Part shown: positions 58,326 through 64,000 of the stretch, in pieces
Numbering within the stretch: the first letter of the stretch is position 1
Layout of the letters: the number at the start of each line of letters is the position of its first letter
The notes under the pieces: model-generated
Database searches by the model: none
What the model saw: only the letters and a program-made list of their open reading frames with translations
Told to the model about the DNA's origin: nothing
Translations under genes and position numbers: made by a program
Assembly: GCA_018873225.1 (NCBI GenBank)
Contig: JAEILZ010000006.1
Span: 1,736,001-1,800,000, forward strand
Direction: 5' to 3'
Origin: [Phialemoniopsis] sp. UDSM-2020
Taxonomy: Eukaryota > Ascomycota > Sordariomycetes > Thyridiales > Thyridiaceae
Length of the DNA: 64,000 nt

Positions 58326-60154
58326 TCACTCCTTGGCCTCCACCTCTTGGGCGCGGCTTTCAGTCTTGAAGTTCTCGAATCGCCACGCAGGAACGCCCTT
58401 CATAAACATCTCATCCAGCTCCTCATAGGACCGGCCAGCAACCTCGGGGTGATAGAACCAGAGGTAGGCTGTGCATAAGACGGACAGCCCACCGAAAATG
58501 AATGCAACCTTTGCACCGAGATTCGCTTGGTCCGGGTTAAAAAGGTAAGGAATGACGAATGCCCACATAGTCTGAATCTTTGATTAGTTTCAACGTCCCC
58601 TGAGTGGCTCAGTAATGATTGACTCACGAAGAGAGCGTTCTGTAGAGCCAGACCAATGGACGCAGTCTTGGCTCGCAGCCGGCCAGTTGCAATCTCAGTC
58701 AACGCAGTGTAAGCAGTAGCACCGATTGACACGTTGTAAAAGTAGCAGTATATCTGGATGAAAGCCACGGTGCCGGTGATGGCAGGCTCCGTGCCGACTG
58801 CGGCCAGAGCCCCGGTGATGAACAAGATAATCGTGACAATCACCATTCCCCAAACACTGAGACGTCTACGCCCGATGCGGTCGATGATGAACCAAGACGT
58901 GATGTTGCCGGCCATGGAGATGCACTGGTTGCCGATGGCAAGCTTAAAGCTGTTGGCGTTGGACATGCCTGCGAGCTGGTAGTAGTAGGTGGCGTATTGT
59001 GCGACAAAGAAGACACCGCAGAGAGCCTGAATCGAAAGAGGAGCAACAGAGACAATGGTTCGGCGGAGATTCGATCGGCGGAAGCACTCCAAGTACGTGA
59101 CTCCCTCGGTCTCGGCGCTGATCTTTTCCAGAGAGACTTTGATGACAGCTATTCTCTGCTGAACATCTGCGTCGTTATAACCGAGCTTCCGGAGTGAGCG
59201 GTACGCCCGTTCCATCTTATTGCGTGACACCAGGTAGAATGGCGATCTGGCAAGACCCATTAGTATATCATCCTGATTGACTGGGTTCGTGTAGGTAATA
59301 TCATACTCGGGCATGAATGGCAAGAAGGCTGCGCCGATGGCAGCGACAGCATATTGCGCGATAAAAATGCCCTGGTAGGCCCAGCGGTTCTCCAAAGTGC
59401 CGTAGGCATTCAGGATCAGCTGTACCATGCAGGAACCTACAGTGAAGGCGACAGCCGCTGCTGCGATCATAGGACCTCTGATAGCAAGCGGTGCAATCTG
59501 TTGAAGCTATTCAGTACCAGACCACTGAGATGCGCAGAAGTCATGGAGTCACGAACCTCAGCGATGTAAGTCATGGTTGTCGTAATCATGGCACCACAAG
59601 CAAGGCCATTGATCATCTTTCCAACAAAAAAGACGGGGTTATTCCGAGCGGCGACTTCGGCAGAGATGCCTCCGGAAAGGAGGACAAGTCCGACCACGTA
59701 TGTGTATTTGCGTCCGATGCGGTCTGCGATGTATCCAGCGCCGAGGGTACCGAAAACGGTCCTAGTATGGTCAGACGATCTGGCAAGTCTTGCAGGCAAT
59801 CGATTTCATCACTCACGTTGCTACTGGGCCGCCACTATGAGCGGATTGCCATTTCGCGGGTAACACATAGTCGTTGCCATACTTGAATCCAAAGTCCTTG
59901 CGGAACTGCGGGATAGAAATGACTGTTCCACCGACTTGGTTGTCGAAGCTGGTGGACACGAGCATCCAGATGGCGTACATGCACCATGCCAGCACCCACG
60001 GATGGCCTTTCATAGCCTCCCACGCAGTCTCTTCGTGGTCTTGGCCGTTGCCATGTCGGCTGAGATCGTTGGCAACCTCATCATGAAGGACATGCTGGAC
60101 AACAGCCTTGGGATTGTCGTCGGTCTCAGACTGGGCCGCCATTGTTGCCGCCAT
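58326..60154 (-). CDS. Sugar-porter MFS permease (alpha-glucoside/hexose type)
   Basis: Four exons (60154-59817, 59761-59557, 59497-58628, 58571-58326) give 552 residues; the ATG at 60142 (MAAQSETD) is an alternative start. Twelve helices are readable. GYIADRIGRKYTYVVG is the first sugar-porter D-R-x-G-R motif, and SWFIIDRIGRRRLSVWG repeats it in the second half. The segment FGFKYGNDYVLPAKWQSA after helix 1 is characteristic of fungal maltose/alpha-glucoside permeases. The end YHPEVAGRSYEELDEMF matches the PETKGRT motif. It should be a plasma-membrane proton symporter. It is divergent from the secreted glycoside-hydrolase-like gene (1,043 bases apart), which fits a hydrolyse-and-import pair. 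Confidence 0.92.
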
Positions 60155-61197
60155 TGTTACCGCCAGTATTAATCAAAGTAGACGAGTATCTTTGAACAAC
60201 AACCAAGTGAGAAGAGTCAATAAGACAAGATTGAGTGTTGGCCAAGTTGTCACATCTCGAAGACTGCAGTTGGAAGAGATGCCATCATCTATATACTCCG
60301 CGTCCGAGTTTTTTTCTCCCCCGCGGCTGAAGAGTCTAGACTAAGAGATCGGGGTCCACTTAGGTTCAACCTGGGGGGCATCAAAGCGGGAGTCAGGGGA
60401 ACACCTGATCCTTAGGTGTACTTGATTGAATTATGGCGAATAAGCACATCAAATCCTTATTACCGAAAACAAGGGCATTGAAAGCTCAATCTGTACACTC
60501 AGTTGCGTGATTTCAAGAGACAAAGTCGGAGGCTGGGCAGTCTAGATTGCCCGCCAAGAAAAAGGGCCGGCTGAAGAACCCCAAATTCGCCAAAGAGGCA
60601 ATCATAATAACATATTCAGCATATTTTCTAGGCCATCTTTGAAGCGAGTCATTGATGCAAGGTACGACAACTACCCCACATACAGGTGACTTGATCTGCG
60701 CAGTCAATCCCGGGAAAAGGGATCACGCAGTTCTGGGGAAATGCGGAAAAACAAGGGAGACTGTTGATTCTCAATGAGGCCAACCCTAGTCTGGGGAACC
60801 GCCAAGACATTTCTCTCCACAGGCTACGGGGCAGATGTCGTGATTCCGAAGTTATTCCTCAACGACCCACTTGGAATGAGATGGTTTCCTTGTCCGCTGG
60901 CCCCAACTCCTACAAAGGTTGCCATTTCGACTCCTTCGGAAGCTTTAGGCGCTGGTCCATAGTTGGGGGAGCTGACCAAAAAATTAAATTATGAACCCCA
61001 ACTCAGGCTTGGAGAATCAATGAGGAGAACGTTGCTGCAGACTTGGAAGTCAACACAACGACATCAAGTGCCAGCACCAACACGAGCCGCGACTGGTATA
61101 TCAATGACTACCTGTACGTTGTTGCTCTACCAGCTCTCGCTACCCCTCCGGCAAGCTTTCCATTCACGATTTGCCTTGACCTTCGCCAAAAACCATC
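60155..61197. promoter_or_regulatory. Divergent promoter region of permease and glycoside-hydrolase-like genes
   Basis: These 1,043 bases separate two outward-facing start codons. A TATA box for the permease is listed separately. I see no TGGAG/CTCCA palindrome here. Confidence 0.5.
60289..60295 (-). promoter_or_regulatory. TATA box of the MFS permease gene
   Basis: TATATAG on the minus strand lies about 135 bases before the permease start. Confidence 0.4.
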
Positions 61198-62496
61198 ATG
61201 TGGCCACATTCAAGCTTAAGCACGCAGGCATTTCTCCTCGTCGGCAGTCTTGCTGGCCTGTCCTACGCTGCGAAAGACTACCAATGTGCTGACGATTATG
61301 GATGCAATCTCAATGGCATTTGCCAAGAGGATTCCAAGTGCCTGTGCGATTCGGGCTGGACCGGCGTTGATTGCGGCGTGCTAGATCTTCTGCCCACCAA
61401 GCCAGACAGTGGCTACAATCGCAACGCAGAAGGTACAAGCTCTTGGAGCGCGCAAATCATCCGCGATCACACGGACAAGGGCTTGTACCACATGTTCGTC
61501 GACGAGATCGTTAAGGACTGTGGACCATGGGGATATTCTCCCTACTCTCGCCTGATTCGAGCTGAATCCCGAAACCCCGAAGGCCCCTTCACCTTTGCGG
61601 AGGAGATCCTGGGCACCTTCGCCGAGACCCCCAGCATAATCTGGAACGAGCCGGAGCAGCTGTACATCATGTACTACGTCGGTTGTCCGCATGAAGTACC
61701 AGATCATTGCGACCCTCCGCCGTTTGCGTGTGGCGTCGGCAACGAACTCAACGGCGAGAGCGGCATCTCTATCATGACCAGCCCTGATCTACGAAAGTGG
61801 ACGTCTCAAGGATACGTTCTGACAGGCAGCGACAGTATCACTCAGTGGGACTCCGACGTGACGAACCCGTCAGCGTCAGCCCTTTTCCACATCGACCTCC
61901 CGCCTTCGAAGGGAGTCGTACTTGCCTACCGCGGATGCCGTTACAACTGCAGTGGCGCTCCTGACTCCGAGCTCATCAACATTGCCGTCGCCGAAGACTT
62001 CAGGGGCCCATACGTCAAGCTGCAGGACGAGCCTATCTTCCCCGAGGCTAACGAAGACCCTTTCATCTGGCGGGACAAGCGCGGCCACTACCACATGCTC
62101 CTTCACTCCTTGGAATTAGGAGGAGGATTTGGCGAGGGCCCAAAGGTCGGGAGACATGCGTTCTCAAGATTCTTCTGGGGACCTTGGACATTCAACAACC
62201 GGACTCTCGCCTTCTCGACCGAGGTCGACTGGACAGACGGTACCTCCACCGACTTTTTCCGACGGGAGAGACCCTACCTTCTCTTCTCCGATGATGGCCT
62301 CATGACACCACAGTACCTGATTACAGCGGTGCACAAGTCGGGGACAAATCAAGGGTATTCTATCGTGTCACCCCTGCAAGGTGAGCACATGGCGACTGTC
62401 AAGGGCGGTGCAAAGCAAGGCGCAACAGCAAAAGCTCCCACGGAGGTGCAAGAGGACACAACGGTGAAGGAGGGAGGACGTATCAGGGAGTTATGA
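61198..62496 (+). CDS. Secreted EGF-like plus glycoside-hydrolase-like beta-propeller protein
   Basis: An intronless frame of 432 residues. Residues 1-24 form a signal peptide (LLVGSLAGLSYA). Six cysteines (30, 36, 42, 48, 50, 59) give an EGF-like domain, ending CDSGWTGVDCG, which is rare in fungal glycan-active enzymes. From about residue 70 the protein follows the five-bladed propeller plan of GH43/GH32-like proteins: YHMFVDEIVKDCGPWGYSPY, ESRNPEGPF, SGISIMTSPDLRKWTSQGYV, IAVAEDFRGPYV and EANEDPFIWRDKRGHYHMLL. The catalytic acid and base cannot be assigned by eye. The C-terminal ~45 residues are Lys/Thr/Gly-rich. It likely acts on an extracellular glycan or glycoside, and its partner may be the adjacent permease. 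Confidence 0.82.
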   Translation: MWPHSSLSTQAFLLVGSLAGLSYAAKDYQCADDYGCNLNGICQEDSKCLCDSGWTGVDCGVLDLLPTKPDSGYNRNAEGTSSWSAQIIRDHTDKGLYHMFVDEIVKDCGPWGYSPYSRLIRAESRNPEGPFTFAEEILGTFAETPSIIWNEPEQLYIMYYVGCPHEVPDHCDPPPFACGVGNELNGESGISIMTSPDLRKWTSQGYVLTGSDSITQWDSDVTNPSASALFHIDLPPSKGVVLAYRGCRYNCSGAPDSELINIAVAEDFRGPYVKLQDEPIFPEANEDPFIWRDKRGHYHMLLHSLELGGGFGEGPKVGRHAFSRFFWGPWTFNNRTLAFSTEVDWTDGTSTDFFRRERPYLLFSDDGLMTPQYLITAVHKSGTNQGYSIVSPLQGEHMATVKGGAKQGATAKAPTEVQEDTTVKEGGRIREL

Positions 62497-62871
62497 GATG
62501 AAGAGGGGTCGGAATCGCAGCGACAGACTTCGCTGATGATCAAGGTCATCAGGAAATGGACAGAGTGGTTCAGATAATAAAAGTGTTAGAGTTCAAGCAT
62601 TTAAGAAATTGGCAGCATTTGTAACGACAAAACTCCAAAGCATGTTTCTCCGTAGGCTACGCTGATGCGTGGCTCCGTTCATATTTCATTTTTCTTCCCA
62701 ACTGGTTGACACGGATATTGGAGTCTTTCTTGTCACTTTCCCAGGTAATACTGCTCGCCATGGCCTTGTGTCACAAGTCATCAGAACGCTACGCAGCGGT
62801 CTTGGGCCGTATTGCCAATCTCTAAAAACAACGTCTATGATATCATTAACTTCTAAATGGGCTCTGTATCG
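62497..62871. other. Convergent 3' region
   Basis: These 375 bases separate the 3' ends of the hydrolase-like and SDR genes. AT-rich; no gene is seen. Confidence 0.4.
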
Positions 62872-63870
62872 TCAGGCGGAAGCACAATGCCCTCCGTCGA
62901 CCCTCAGATCAGATCCATGAACGAACGATGCGCCATCTGACAACAGGAAGACGACAGGAGCTTTGAAGTCTTCCGGCGCCCCCAGGCGCCCCAACAAAGC
63001 ACCAGCCATCCATGTCTTCTCCACGTCAGGATTCTCTTGAAGGAGTTGATCGGTCATGGCAGTTCGAATGTACTGATGGGTATTGTCAGTGAAGACCAAC
63101 GAGTGTTTTCTTGCACGCTTCGACTTACACCAGGAGACAGGCTGTTCACACGGATACCGTAAGGTCCCCACTCCTGGGCGACTGAGCGGCACATTTGCTG
63201 CACCGCAGCTTTACTAGAATTATACGCGGTACAGCTCAAGCCCTGGATTTAGGTGTTCAGCAAACGTTCCCACAGCTTACGTTGACAGGACAAAACTTAC
63301 TCGGTTGGCAATATTTCCGGACATGCTCGAGATGACGACGATGCTCCCAGGTTTCCTCATATCCCTGAGCTTTCGTGCAGCATATTTACAGGTATTGAAT
63401 ACCCCAGTGACATTGACACTCAGGATTCTGTTGAAGTCGGTAGCAGGGTAGTCGAAAGCAGAGATCTGTTGCTGGATGCCTGCACAGGCAACTGCCCCCC
63501 AAAAAGGGGCTCCCAAGGTCTCGGCTTCTGCAGAAACGGCTTCGATAACATCTTCCAATGCCTTCTCATCGGTGACATCGCACTTGTGATAGGATACTGC
63601 CCGCCCCACTGAGCTGACCAGCTTGGTCAGATGTGACCACTCTTCAGCCGCGGGGTTCTCGAGGATATCAAGGCAAGCCACATTGCCACCGGCCTCAACT
63701 ACAGCCAGGGCAAGTGTGATTCCAAGTCCACGTCCACCACCGGTTATTGCAATAGTTTTCCCTTCCAGAGAGAAGAGGTTCATCGCAGGGGCAGCTCCGG
63801 CAGGTGTAATGGTCGATTCGGGGACCTCCCGCGAGGGAAGCTCGAAGTCGCTGACAACTGCTGGGGCCAT
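62872..63870 (-). CDS. Short-chain dehydrogenase/reductase (polyol/ketose type)
   Basis: Exons 63870-63301, 63242-63129 and 63072-62872 join in frame to 294 residues. The coenzyme loop is ITGGGRGLG (residues 42-50), CLDI follows the second strand, and the active site has the Ser region VVISSMSG and Tyr197-x-x-x-Lys201 (YNSSK). The C-terminus GRLGAPEDFKAPVVFLLSDG, then SDLRVDGGHCASA, is the classical SDR ending. The first ~30 residues precede the fold, and Met30 could be an alternative start. The pattern matches fungal D-arabinitol 2-dehydrogenase, sorbose reductase and L-xylulose-reductase-like enzymes. That suggests oxidation or reduction of a sugar or polyol, in keeping with the permease and hydrolase next to it. 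Confidence 0.92.
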
Positions 63871-64000
63871 GGCGACTTGACCGTGAAGGAAGTGAGCGCG
63901 ACACTTTAGAGATCCAAATAAGTGAACGTGAGAGTACTCAACTGCTCATAAGGTGACAGCACAATTCGAAAGCACCAAGACGCGAAGTTCCATGTTGCTG

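Overview
The window is chromosomal DNA from a filamentous ascomycete (Pezizomycotina; Sordariomycetes is likely but not proven). Genes have short introns of about 50-70 nt with GT..AG ends and CTAAC/CTGAC-like branch sites. They encode lineage-typical proteins: Zn2Cys6 regulators, a CFEM receptor, DUF3176 and DUF8035 proteins, an SRPK-like kinase and a fungal NirK. I rebuilt exons by eye from reading frame, splice signals and protein family patterns, so each gene model is a prediction.

Left part (1-20 kb): the tail of an ACOT13-like thioesterase, a Gln-rich multi-pass membrane protein, a broken SRPK-like kinase, a DUF3176 membrane protein, a single-pass receptor-like protein, a Thr/Ser-rich secreted protein, a secreted type-B carboxylesterase, a SnoaL-like protein, a 2OG-Fe(II) oxygenase and a copper nitrite reductase (nirK) with a possible mitochondrial leader.

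Middle (20-45 kb): an amino-acid transporter, a second SnoaL-like protein, an aldehyde dehydrogenase divergent from a GABA transaminase (possible shared promoter), a six-cysteine small secreted protein, fumarylacetoacetase, a large Zn2Cys6 regulator, a DUF8035 protein, a decayed coding remnant, a Gfo/Idh oxidoreductase abutting the 3' half of a quinate-type permease (a rearrangement scar), and a CFEM-domain Pth11-like receptor.

Right part (47-64 kb): a candidate catabolic gene cluster. Two paralogous Zn2Cys6 regulators in opposite orientation flank an aldehyde dehydrogenase. Beyond them lie a zinc alcohol dehydrogenase, an Mpv17/PMP22 protein, a sugar-porter MFS permease, a secreted EGF-plus-beta-propeller glycoside-hydrolase-like protein and an SDR dehydrogenase. 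An extracellular hydrolase, an importer, three oxidoreductases and two regulators together suggest uptake and oxidation of a sugar or polyol, or of an alcohol/aldehyde derived from it. TGGAG/CTCCA inverted repeats lie upstream of the internal ALDH gene and of both regulators, and are candidate operators.

The remaining intergenic stretches (up to about 2.3 kb) showed no further convincing gene, tRNA, rRNA, transposon or CRISPR array.
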